This document shows, in pieces, positions 10,253 through 21,122 of a stretch of DNA of 64,000 nucleotides (position 1 is the stretch's first letter; each line of letters opens with the position of its first letter). Under the pieces are notes generated by a model. It made no database searches and was not told where the DNA came from. It saw only the letters and a list, made by a program, of their open reading frames with translations. The DNA is taken from positions 131,600,053-131,664,052 of the forward strand of contig NC_086024.1 of assembly GCF_036323735.1 (NCBI RefSeq), read 5' to 3'. The stretch is from Rattus norvegicus (Eukaryota > Chordata > Mammalia > Rodentia > Muridae). A program made the translations under genes and the position numbers.

Positions 10253-12840
10253 GTTGTTGTTCTTAAACTAACATTTATTCTGATCAGACTTAGCTTTTAT
10301 GAGAGATGATCTGTGTTTGTCAGGGGTTGACAAAACCCCGTGTCCTTTATCATCATGTACAATATTAAGCACGGTTTCTAAAAGCTGCGCACGCAGATTG
10401 CGGTGCTGCGAGTAAGGAAATAGATGCTCAAACCTGTCCTCAGAAAGAGAATGTATATAATAATGCCAAAGGTCATGACTCAGAGGCACCTTTCGGTGTC
10501 CCAAGCTTCCTGCAATAGAAACAGAATCCTGAAGCTTCCCTATGTGGAACCAGGAGAGGCTGCTTGGTCCAGGGGCTGAACCAAACGATCACACTGCCTT
10601 GATATCTCATTCCTCAGACATCACCATCCTATGCAGGGATCGTCTGCCCTGGTACCCAGTGGTCTGATCTTTAAGAAGCCTTACTCTCATAAAGGGCTGG
10701 TGAACTTAGGAGAGGGAGGGCAGGGAGTCTTGTCCCTCAGTTGTGACAATAAGAATGTCAAGCCAATGTCATCTTGGCTGGTGTTTAGGACAGTTCTGTG
10801 CCCCGCTCCCTGCACCCATTCTTGTCCACCCCTTTTCAGGTGGGTCCCGGTCTTTTTAGGGCATCTCCAACAGGATGCTGAAAGCGCCAAGGACCGTATC
10901 CCCAGCAAAATGCATCCACCGAATGCAGCACTAGTAGCATGGGGATTAAGAAGGCCGAAGTTTACCAACAAACACATCCTCCAATCTGCCCGACTTCTGT
11001 CCCTCAATAAAGGAGCATATGTCCAGCCTCCTGCCTACCAAGGTTTTGGGGTTTGCTGCTGCTTAATTGTTTTTGAGAAGTTAGTAAATAACCCAGTGTC
11101 TGGACTGGGAAGGTCTCATTTGTATGCAACCTGGTTGGCAGCCGGCCGCCCTGGGCAGCCCTCACTTGCAGCCAGAGTGTATCCATTAAAGCTTGGAAAC
11201 CCACAGTGTTAATAGGAACCAGGCAGAGAAAGTGAGTTGAAACCAGGAATGTGTCAGCAGGGACTTCAGCTCTGCTCAGCTGTGTGGGACCCAATCCTGT
11301 CACACACACAGGCAGGACTGGAGTGTCTCAGGAAAGGTCTTGGCAAGGCGACTGGGTCCAAGACCTGGGGCTCTTTGTATATCTTCATCCAAGCTGATGG
11401 TTACTGGAAGCCCCACCCCTCTAGTCCCTGGGGTCAGTCTGACACTAAAATCTTGGGGTCCCCATTCTCTACCTTCTTGCTTTCTTAAAATGCCCATTCA
11501 TTCCTACTGACCTCCATCCACACCCCACAGAATGGTGGGAAACTCAAAGCATCCTACTGAAGGAGTGCAGTCTGTCAGAGACAAACATGAGGGAGAAGAG
11601 GAGACTGTGCAATATGGCATGGTGACCTCTCCCAGGGATCACACCTGCAGGGCTATGTCCATGGTCATGCCGTGTAACTAAGGACACAGACTTCATGGAT
11701 ACTTCTGATGCAGAAGGGAGAGACCATGGACCACAACCTCCAGAGAGACACCTCACTGAGCCTCTGAGAATGAGATAGATTTCTTTCATTCTGTGGAAGT
11801 CATTTTGGGAACCCATGCAATGGCCTTCAGGAGAAAAACGGAGCAAGGTTGCTAGCCCTATCTCTCAGCCATCCCCACTGTTTGCTGAGAGATACAGTGT
11901 TCCAGTGTGCCCCACAAACCTAACACCCATGACCTCCCCATCCCTTTGGCAAGCCTCGAGGCAAGGCCCAGCACCAAAGCTACATCCTCCTGAACCAATA
12001 TTGCTGCTTTAACCAACAGGTGTCAAGTGGGCAGGTACACGTGCTGGAGCAAGCTCGAACTCCACACAGTGGAACCAGGAACCGAGAAAATTAAAGCCCG
12101 AGGCCATCAGGGCCCTGGCCATCAGTACAGAATTCAACATCTGTAGAGAAGGTGGCCAGCCAGTAGTTAGTTTGCTTTGCTATTTCTATATGTATTTTTT
12201 TTTTCTACATCTGGGGTTTTAACTTTTCAGTAGAAAACTGGCTGATCCACTTGGAGCTGCTGTCCAGGAACTTCCGATCACATTCCGGCAGCTCAGAGAG
12301 TTGCTGCTCGATTACCTGGGTTGAGGGTATAGGCTCAAGGGTTATGGAAGTCTTTTCAGCAGGAGGGAGAATTAATTTACATTGTGGAAAACTTGAAGAT
12401 GCCAAATGGATGCAAAGATGCATGCGTCTATTACTGTATATCACAGGGATGAAACTCTCAAGACCTGGCTTTCCTCATCATGCAAGCATTATTTTAGCTG
12501 TTTCAGATTCACTGGGACCAGGAAATGCTCTGACACACCGAACCACTGACAGTAACGGATGCTTTCAGTCTGCTGAGGCCGTCTTGGCAGCCTATGCAAT
12601 CAATGTCGCGCTTTGTGAGGACTCTCCTTCCCCTGTGCTCGTCAGGGACAGGGGCTTCTTATTTGGGGTAGATATTGGTTCATTTTCAAATCAAAAGGTG
12701 AGTGCTGAGAATAGGACCCTGGCCTCGTACAAGGTAGGTGTGCAGTGACTGCACTGAACTCCCTACCCAGTCCTCCGTGACCTTTTATTCTGAGCTTTTA
12801 TATTCATTCTCCCTCTGTCTTGCTGTGCACACACGCACAT
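10253..12840. other. Unique sequence, about 2.6 kb, no gene recognised
   Basis: No repeat was recognised. The part at 10270-10500 is AT-rich with a few CpGs. Longer frames at 10631-11212 (+, 193 codons) and 12251-12748 (+, 165 codons) show no domain, and the first overlaps an open minus frame. Neither has convincing exon context. Confidence 0.4.
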
Positions 12841-12845
12841 GTGTT

Positions 12846-12876
<31 letters not shown>

Positions 12877-12878
12877 GC
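12841..12878. repeat. (GT)n microsatellite
   Basis: A GTTT-interrupted start passes into pure GT to 12878. Confidence 0.95.
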
Positions 12879-13043
12879 ATGCTAGTGCACCACGACACAC
12901 TTGAGATGGCCATAAAATGACTTGCAGAAGGAGTCTATTCCCATCGTTCAGGATATGAATTCCTACATGGAGCTCTGGTCATCACACTTGGGGGCTGGAA
13001 CATCTAATTGGCTCTCTTTTGGTCTTTTGGTCTTTCATTTTAT

Positions 13044-13044
<1 letters not shown>

Positions 13045-13115
<71 letters not shown>

Positions 13116-13128
13116 ACACACATACACA

Positions 13129-13167
<39 letters not shown>
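13045..13167. repeat. Composite microsatellite (AG)n(AC)n
   Basis: About 34 AG units (13045-13113) are followed directly by about 54 bp of CA with two CATA interruptions. The order AG-then-AC differs from the GT-then-GA class elsewhere in the window. Confidence 0.97.
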
Positions 13168-13169
<2 letters not shown>

Positions 13170-14324
13170 TTCCATGGTTACTTTTAGAAGCTCTAAAGTG
13201 ATTTCATAGTTTGGATCAAAACCAGCAGGCTCACCTTTTACACTCTCAGTTCTGAGCAGTTCAACAAACACCTGCTCCCCATGTTAAAAGCTAGGCTCTT
13301 CCTTATGTAAGAGCTATGTCAGGCTTACAGAGACAAAAGGGTAAGCAACACAGAGTCTCTCTCCAAGGCCGCCCCTCACAGGTAAGCTGAGGGTGACAGG
13401 GCTGCAGAGTCTCTCCCAGGCTGTCCCTCACAGCTCTGTTCGCTGTCACTCTTGGCCCACTGTCGACTTTTGCCTACTGTCTCTGTTTGTTTTCGTATTC
13501 CAGACGAATGGAAATCCACATATAATGGATTGATCTTCATTCCAACTGCAAGGAACCCTGGATTTTTAATATATTCCAATTTTCTATCAGTTCGTATTTC
13601 CTGTACACAGCGCTGGCTTCTGTGAAGACAACCTTCAAGGCTAGCCCATGCTTTGACCACATTCTCTCCTCAGAGCCCCCCCCCCCATTCCACCTTCTGC
13701 CGCCCCAAATCCCCTTCTGTTTTTATGTTATGATCCATATTCCACAGTCATACAGAATCCTGGTGTTTATTAGGCACATTGGGCACATCTAGAGCACCCT
13801 ACACAAACACGTGGTGAGATATTTTCAACTGGCCATGCCCAAAGGAGAAGAGAACATGTTTCCTTCCCTTCTTTGCCTCCGTAGAAGTTTGGAGGAAGAG
13901 TGACTCATAAGGTACGGAGCCTACAGAAGCGACTTTCATATCTTTTAGCCAGGGTAGATCAAGGAAAAGCACCATGTGGTTGAGTATCCGCTTTGCCAGT
14001 TGGTGAATCTGCCCACCTATGGAGAGATTGTTATTGGTTCTATTTTTTTTTAAGGTGTATCACCATTGAGCCAGACATCATACGTACAGAGTAAGGTCGG
14101 ATGTTACACCAGACCGTTTTGCGGGTCTTTGCAACTATAGGCCAATGAGAACAGGGAACAGTTGCTGGATACAAATATCCACTCCTCCTGGGGATAGGTG
14201 GTTATGGTAGAACCATGGATGAGGAAACATGAGTCTTCTCTGGAGCTCTCTGGAGAGTTCCTCGGATCACTGCTGACAGGAAGCGGATAAGGGAATGCAC
14301 AGCTAAACTCTCCCTTTGTTGTCA
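13168..14324. other. Unique sequence, no gene recognised
   Basis: No repeat was recognised beyond a C10 run near 13679. The frame at 13376-13660 (-) has no domain. Confidence 0.45.
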
Positions 14325-14475
14325 CTCCCTTGCTATGTGGCCTTGCATCATGTCCTGGCTCTCCTCACTCTCCATTCCTCAGTTTCTATGTGATTAGGAG
14401 GCTATGAGAGGCCATGACAGATGAGACTAGTAGGACACTCTGCAGAGAAGTTGCATACTTTAGGCACTCAGTGGA
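14325..14475 (+). mobile_element. Possible MIR fragment, plus strand
   Basis: CTTGCTATGTGGCCTTGCAT, then CCTCAGTTTCTATGTG, then GATGAGA in this order and spacing resembles the core of an ancient mammalian MIR SINE. It is heavily drifted, so this is a tentative call. Confidence 0.45.
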
Positions 14476-16438
14476 AAGCGAATGTAGGGAAGATGTGTTT
14501 ACTGGCATTTTCTCCACTCAACACTAGAACTGAATTCTAATCCCGGTGGTTTCCCTAACTTCTCTCATAAGTGGCTAGAACAGCACCAATGTACACAATC
14601 CGGTGGTATCATCACCACTTCTAACTAGAGGTTGCCTCTAAAGGTCAATATCAGTATGGTTTCCTAACCCAGCAGCCTGGTATCTTTCTAGGTCATTGAA
14701 GTACTGTAATATAAAAAGCCTATCTACCCATACTATAACAAGTTGCAGGTGAATGAGCTAGGATTAAGGTTCTGGGAAGCCAAAGGCCAACAACGCCCAT
14801 GCTTGATACACCTCTTCAGGCTGGTGTCCACCCTGTCCCTCTACTGCACTATCACACATAGCAAGTAAGTGGGCCAGGATAAGGTCCCAGCCAGCTGAAG
14901 GCCAACATCCAGGCTGTGGACACTGTTCCAGGCTGACCTCCACCCTGTCTCTCGTCAGATTAGCAAGAGGGATTGGGGAGATGCTCACCACAGCACCAGC
15001 TGAACAGACTGTGGGCTTCACATACACAGCCACTCAGTGTTTTATTCTTCTTCAGCAGCCATGGGTTGCTGTGTGCTTTGGTCCTAATGATGATGCTAAG
15101 TCTACCTGATGGGAAACTCTCATCTTATTTTATGGAATTTCATGACCCAGAACTGAGAAGGCCTTGCAGGCAAGAACCACTGCAGGATAGGATGAGGGTC
15201 AGCAGGGTGACACTTACATGCAGTTCCTCTCCCACGTCCTCTCTCTCCTGACTGGACTGCTTTCCATCCCTTGAGTGTTTGTACAAGCCTTGAATTTCCA
15301 TGCTTCCTTTGCTCCTTTTTTCCCTGATAGAACTTTCTACTTCCCAGTATCCGTAAGACTTATGTAAGCTCTTCTGCCCAAAGCCATTCTTTTATTCCCC
15401 TAAAAGTCTTATGAAGTACAATAGTCATCATTGCTTAAAACACACACACTACTGTTCTTATCCCAAAGCTTCTCCATAGCTTAACCTTGGCTTATATATG
15501 TAGCTCTACTTACGTTCTATTTCTCCTAGCAAAGTAACCAGCTTACAGTGGGCAGTTAGACAGTGTCTTTTGATATGCTTTGAACCTCTCATAAACAGAA
15601 CTGGGAAGGGACATGGACACTGAATATAGGTAGTGTTGAAGCATCCAGGGAGTCAGGATGCTCACCTATGGAGTAGCCCATGTTCCCAGAGGGGCCAGAG
15701 CATCTTGATATAGAAGTCAGATGGTAGAGAGCTTTTAGGCCTGTGGGTGAGCCAGGGAAAGCTGCAGTCGACTGGAAATGATGCAGTCACGAATGTGATC
15801 TCTTCGTGCTAGTAGATCACCTGCAGATGTTTGGAAACCCCTTAGAGAGGAGTTTTCTGTCCAGATAGTCAGATCACTGTACACTCTGCTGTGTGGGGAG
15901 ACTGCGGTAGATCCACTCAGCCACTTGTGTCAAATGTTGGATTCGTTTTGTCTGTCTACTTATTTGTCAGATCAGCCTCTACATTTCCTCAACACCCTGC
16001 CCTCCAAATATTTCCTGGGCATCCTTGAATGCGAACCTGGGGTGGAGTCTGGGCCCAATTTTCATGCTGTTGAATTTGTTAAGTGAAAGAATGAAACTGC
16101 CTCCTCATTCAGGTTGGTCAGACTTGGGTTTGGTTTAAAACAGACTCAGTCATTGCATCTTCTCATGAGATCTATATGTTCCCACATCAGCTTGGACCCT
16201 GGAAACTTGTTCTGCTTAAGATCCAGCAGGAAAGAAGGCCTGGGCCAAAGCCGTTGCTTGGAGATTCCCGGAGAGTGAGGGCTAAGAATATGCACACAGA
16301 TTCTACTAGAAGGTGAGTCTCTTCCCCAGAAATGACCTCCTTGGCAAACCTATAGATCTGTGAAGGAACCATTTTGTTCTCACTACCTAGCAAACTTCTT
16401 ACAATCCTAACACATGGAAGGATGCATGTCAAAGATAT
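14476..16438. other. Unique sequence, about 2 kb, no gene recognised
   Basis: I find no repeat or gene. Short frames at 14764-15033 (-) and 14973-15251 (+) overlap on opposite strands. Confidence 0.45.
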
Positions 16439-16451
16439 GTGTGTGTGTGCG

Positions 16452-16498
<47 letters not shown>
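16439..16498. repeat. (GT)5(GC)6(AC)19 tract, self-complementary core
   Basis: Five GT units, six GC units and nineteen AC units follow without a break. The GT-GC-AC part (about 16439-16470) is a perfect inverted repeat centred in the GC run. The whole 60 bp alternates purine and pyrimidine, the classic composition for Z-DNA. The similar tract at 58211 has GC-AC but lacks the matched GT arm. Confidence 0.96.
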
Positions 16499-16500
<2 letters not shown>

Positions 16501-16729
16501 GCCAGAGTGTTTATGCCAGATAAAAGGTAGGTTGCAAGTTTAAGGCAGTTGAGCTATTTGTCTACAGGCTTAATTTTATTCTCCAAATATTTCTGACTTG
16601 GGTTATTCTTCTACCATAAAGGGTAATATCCAGGAAAGTCTACAAAGCACATAGTGCCCACTCCAGCACACGATACCAATGGACTATGTGGATGCTGTGC
16701 TATTCTGATGGCTATCTCTGTCCTTCTCA

Positions 16730-17150
16730 CCACCATCGCTATTCCCATCACCAGCACCGCCATGTTAGTTCATTACCCTCATCACCATCATCACCGCCAT
16801 CGCCACCATCACCATCTCCCCATTCTCACTACCATCTTTGTAACCGCCATCTTTGTAACCGCCATCTTTGTAACCGCCATCTTTGTAACCGCCATCTTTG
16901 TAACCGCCATCTTTGTAACCGCCATCTTTGTAACCGCCATCTTTGTAACCGCCATCTTTGCAACCGCCATCTTTGTAACCGCCATCTTTGTAATCGCCAT
17001 CATGACCACTACCACCGCCGTCATAATCATCACTATCACTTCTACCACTATCATCACCATTGGTCTTACAGTCTGATACCATGTTCATCACCACCGTCGC
17101 GTTGGACCTCATTGCGGTCACCACCACGACCATCATCACTATCCTCGTCT
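16730..17150. repeat. CAC/CAT/CGC trinucleotide-rich region
   Basis: Imperfect trinucleotides (CAC, CAT, CGC, CAG) fill both sides of the 15-bp minisatellite at 16832-16996. The region keeps long frames open on both strands (140 and 169 codons on plus, 124 on minus), which is a result of period-three sequence. It is not evidence of a gene. Confidence 0.85.
16832..16996. repeat. Minisatellite, 15-bp unit, 11 copies
   Basis: The unit CCATCTTTGTAACCG is repeated exactly every 15 bp from 16832. Nine copies are identical; copy 9 has T-to-C (CTTTGCAACC) and copy 11 has C-to-T (GTAATCG). Homogeneity is high and the unit length is a multiple of three, so frames stay open: Ala-Ile-Phe-Val-Thr on plus and a Tyr-Lys-Asp-Gly-Gly period on minus. 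Confidence 0.97.
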
Positions 17151-19639
17151 GAGCTTACTGAGAGGAGCCTCCGCAGTAAGAGAAAAGTCAGCTAATATTC
17201 TAGAAGACAGATATGTTGCTAGGGTAACTGAAGGCTGAAACATATCCCAGGTAGAAGGAAGAATTTTATGCGAAGACTCAGAAGTCTGTCTAAATGAGCT
17301 GGGTTATTTTTAGGAGTTAGCGATGGTTGAAATGGCTGTATGTCTACACTTACTAGAGCAAAAGGTGTTGGCATCTGGATTTTTTTAAAGAGCTGAGGTG
17401 TTAAATGATAGATGGTGGTCAGACCCTGGGAGGTCTTGAGTGGCACAATGGAAGGCAGAAATAATTAGAGGTTGCTGACAACATAAAGCTCAGTGTGGCC
17501 ATCAGTGAGGAAAAACCAGTCAGAGAACAGATTGGAGATCTCACCTCTAGAAAGAATGGATGAAGCAGGGAGGAAAGCAGGAATCTAGTACTTATAAAAC
17601 AATTAACATCAACTAATGAGATTATTTTCAAAATCTATAAAGACAGATTTCTAACTCCACTATGCTGCTGAGAAAAGGTCTTTTTGCTTCAAAAGTGTGT
17701 GAGATGATTAAGCATTTACAATTCAGTTGGATATTTGTGAAACTATTTACATAGCGGCAGAGGGACAGGCTTAAGATAGTGGGTTCTCAGTTCATTTTCT
17801 TGTTTCACTGGCCTGGAGTTGACAGAACTGCAGAAACATGCCCAAAGAAGATAATCCCTCTCGGCAACTGTTGTGCATGTAAGTCATGAGCCCAGAGATG
17901 ATCTGATAGGACAGGTCTTCTGGAGGGGGAAGAAGAGGAAGAGGAGGGGTGTGGAGAAGGAAGGGAAAGAACGGGAGAGGGGTGTGAGAAATGAAAAAGT
18001 AAATATATAACTTCTTCTTTGGAGACTAATGTCCCTGGTTCTATTTTTAAAGATTATAACTTTTAATGTATGCTCCAAGTGTTCGAGAGAGCTTCTCATG
18101 TGTAACATAAAAGACTCTTGGGAAAAAAAACTGCTTTTAGTTTAGAGAGCTTTAGAGTTGATGCCAGGAACACAGAGATGAAACACACTGTCCCTGCCTC
18201 AGGGAGTCACCCGTCCATCCCAGGACACAGGCATGGACACACTAGATCACAGAAGTTGTGATGACAGACACAGGAAACCAGAGCAGAGGAACCCATCTGC
18301 CCGGGAGAGCAAGATGGGGCTTTCGTGGGAGGCGAGAGAAACCCTGCAGCCCACAGTGGTGGTAATTCGCTTACCATATGCTGACCATATTTCCTGAATC
18401 AAAAAATCAAGAAATAAGATCTGACAGAGAGTCTGACAATGGGGTAGAACATTTGAGAGCAAAGCTGTGGCCACCATAGTGGGCCATCCTGATGCAAAGA
18501 GTAGGCAGAGTTTGATCCATGGAGTAACCGAAGCCACGAGTCCTATATATTGTTCACACCAATGCTCAACTGCCCTAGTCAGAACCGAAGTCCCCAACCT
18601 TTCATACCTGCCTGAGCAATAGTGAGGACAGTTCCTGCCTCAGAGAGAGAGCGAGCTCCAACAGACCAAAGCACACTTTGAGGTTAGCATGTCAGATTTG
18701 AAGGGCCTTCGAAGCCACCTGATCTGGGCATCAACTCACCTCAGCAGTATAGAAACCTTCGAAAGGTGCAATGACTCCCGGAGAACAGTAAGCTATGATG
18801 GGACAAGGTGAGGTTGGGTGGCTGGTTTGGAGACAAAACAAAACCTCATGAATTGGGAGACACTCAGACACAGGTTTTGTCATCCTGAATGCCATTTAGT
18901 AGATTCAAGTCAAACACTAGAGGCACCATGCTGGATGGTCTTGGGCTCAGACCCTGCAGGACACTGAGGAAGCTTTCACATTGGTATAAGAAAGACAGGA
19001 GAAGATGCTGGAATGCCAATCAGGAATACTAAAATGTCCCAAGGACTCTGACCATAGAGTGTGTGGCCAACCTGCATTCGTGATGGAGCAGGAAGGAAAG
19101 AAGAAAACACTCACAAGGTTGAGCATGTGCCACTGGGCACTCTGGGAAGAGTTCACTTCGGGTGGACAAATAGGAAGAAAGAATCCCTCTGAGTGGGAAG
19201 CAGAGCCTCCCACGCACAGGGTTGGAGCAGGCACCCGACTGCCAGCAAGGCCCGCGAGCTCTCACTTCTGCTCTCTGACTCAGGAAGGGGCTATGCTCCA
19301 GAAACTTGTGCTGCCAAGAAACACAGGGAGCCTTCGCAGCCAAGAAAATGTAAGGCGCCCGCCCAGCATGGGAGAAGGGCAGGGGAAGAGAAGTGGCTCT
19401 TTCTCTGTGGCTGACAAGTACGAGGAGGAGGGGAGAGAGCTCATAGATGAAAACGCATGGCAGGCCTCCTCCTTCCCCTGATGTGGGTGCGGGCTGGAGG
19501 GATGACAAACTGAAAAGCATCAATAGTGTGGCCTGAGTTTGGCTCACATGTCTCCTCTACTGGAATTCTAGAACAATCCCACCCCTGGGATCCGGAGTTG
19601 TCTGTGGGCATGTGGTCCATGCAGGAGACTGGCCACCCA
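17151..19639. other. Unique sequence, about 2.5 kb, no gene recognised
   Basis: No repeat family was recognised. A short G/A-rich patch lies at 17921-17982. At 19005-19547, frames of 158 codons (+) and 172 codons (-) coincide on opposite strands, which suggests base composition rather than coding. Confidence 0.4.
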
Positions 19640-19800
19640 CTTTCCCTTCCTTTCTGTGCTCTCTCCTTTCTTTCCCTCCCTTTTCTTTCCACTCCCCTTG
19701 CTCTTCTCCCCATCTCCCCACCTTACCCCTTTCCTCCCTCTTCCCCTCCCCTCTCATCCCTCTTTCTTTGCTCCCCTCTCTCCCCTTTTTTCCTTTCTAG
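19640..19800. repeat. Pyrimidine-rich (CCCTTT-type) tract
   Basis: About 160 bp of almost pure C/T on the plus strand with irregular TCCC and CTTT units and a few purine interruptions. Confidence 0.85.
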
Positions 19801-20289
19801 CTGATATACAAAACCGGAATAGACATAATATGAATGGCTCTCAAGATGCTGGTAGGATCTATGCTGCTGACACACTACTGCCCCTTCTTAAGTAAATATC
19901 CATTCATATATCCACTGCCCATGTGTTTCCATGTCCACCTTCCTTGGTGTTCTCCCGGGTGGGTACAAGTGGATGGTCTTCTATTTGAGCCTCTCCTGAC
20001 TCGCACCCTGTGTCAAAGACTACTGGGATCTGGACCTTGCCAAGCTTTCACTGTTCCCAAGCTGTCTTGTACTTCAGGCATGGTAAGGGTGAGGCCTGAC
20101 TGGACTCTGAGGGTGGAGTTCTTCAGCCCAAGCTGAGGGTTTGTGAGGGAAAAAGCATAGACAACTGAAGACTTTCCATCAATTAGGCAGCTCTAGAGCA
20201 GCATGGGAGGCAGACAAAGTCCTGTGACATAAGTGGAGCGATAAAGGCCCAAGTTAGGAAAGATGATACTAATTGCTGTCTATTTAGAT
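19801..20289. other. Unique sequence, no gene recognised
   Basis: No recognisable feature. The plus frame at 19834-20136 has no domain. Confidence 0.45.
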
Positions 20290-20446
20290 GACCCAGAAAG
20301 AACACAAAGAGGAAGAGGAATGGAGGAGGAGAAGGGGGAGGGGGAGACACACACACACACACACACACACGGGGGGGAGCAGGGGGAGAGAGAAGGGGAG
20401 AGAAAGGGAGGGAGGGGGAGAGGGAGAGAAAGAGGGAGAAAGAGAT
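20290..20446. repeat. Purine-rich (GGA/GA)n tract interrupted by (AC)n
   Basis: A GAGGA-rich stretch is split by about 13 AC units (20346-20371) and a G7 run, then returns to GGGAGA units. The AC block sits inside the purine block and not at its edge, unlike the other composite arrays here. Confidence 0.93.
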
Positions 20447-21002
20447 GATTGGTTCTGGCATGCAACTAATGTGGCCAGCTTCCCCCTTAATGCATGAACT
20501 AGTGGCAGTTGAGACTTTCACCTTAAAATCAACACAGACTACTCTGAAACAAAATCGAAAGATCACTACCACAAACGTATGAGCATGGATTCATGTGATA
20601 GACCCAAAGACATGCAAGTTCTAATCTGTGGACCTAATGAATATATGAATTCACAAAGGAAAAGGAGTTTGCAGATGGAAATCAGGGATTCAGAGATGGG
20701 AGATAATCCTGGGTCACCCAGACAGCACCAATGTCATCATAAGGGAGGTCTTTGGGGGGTGGGATGAGAGAGGAGGTCAAATTCAAAGACACAGGTGACA
20801 ATGAATTCAGAAGTCAAGCTCAGACTGATGATGCTCCTGATGGAAGGGACCATGAGCCGGACAAACCAGAAATTCTAGAACTGCAAGAAGCAGTGAGCAG
20901 GTTCTCTTCTAGACCCTCTTTCAGGAATATTTTGCTCTTTAAGGCCCACCTAGGACTCCAGACTCTTAGGAATATATGCCAGTGGGCTTTCCTGCCACTA
21001 CA
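20447..21002. other. Unique sequence, no gene recognised
   Basis: No feature was recognised. Frames here (20752-21006 +; 20820-21368 -) overlap each other, and the minus frame runs through the MaLR-like fragment that follows. Confidence 0.45.
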
Positions 21003-21122
21003 GTGAAACTCTAACCAAAAGCGACTTGAGGAGGAAAGTGTTTCTTTGGCTAAGACTTTCATGCTATAGACCATCATGAGGGAAGTCAGGGCGAGAATCC
21101 TAGCAGGAAGAGAAACAGAAAT
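21003..21122 (-). mobile_element. MaLR-like LTR fragment, minus strand
   Basis: ACTCTAACCAAAAGCGACTT, GAGGAGGAAAGTGTTTCTTT, GGCT and then ATCATGAGGGAAGTCAGGGC match the corresponding part of the copies at 29562, 57460 and 63255. Only about 120 bp is preserved. Confidence 0.6.

Noticed and set aside
10631..11212. 193-codon plus frame
   Set aside because: A 106-codon minus frame overlaps it, no domain was recognised and no exon context was seen.
12251..12748. 165-codon plus frame in repeat-free DNA
   Set aside because: No recognised domain. Its end lies near a donor-like AAGGTAGGTG at 12731, but there is no supporting acceptor or homology.
16654..17195. Plus and minus frames of 124-169 codons with 5-residue repeats
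   Set aside because: They translate the 15-bp minisatellite and the CAC/CAT-rich flanks. Several phases are open at once.
19005..19547. Opposed 158- and 172-codon frames
   Set aside because: Frames open on both strands over the same GC-richer interval point to base composition.
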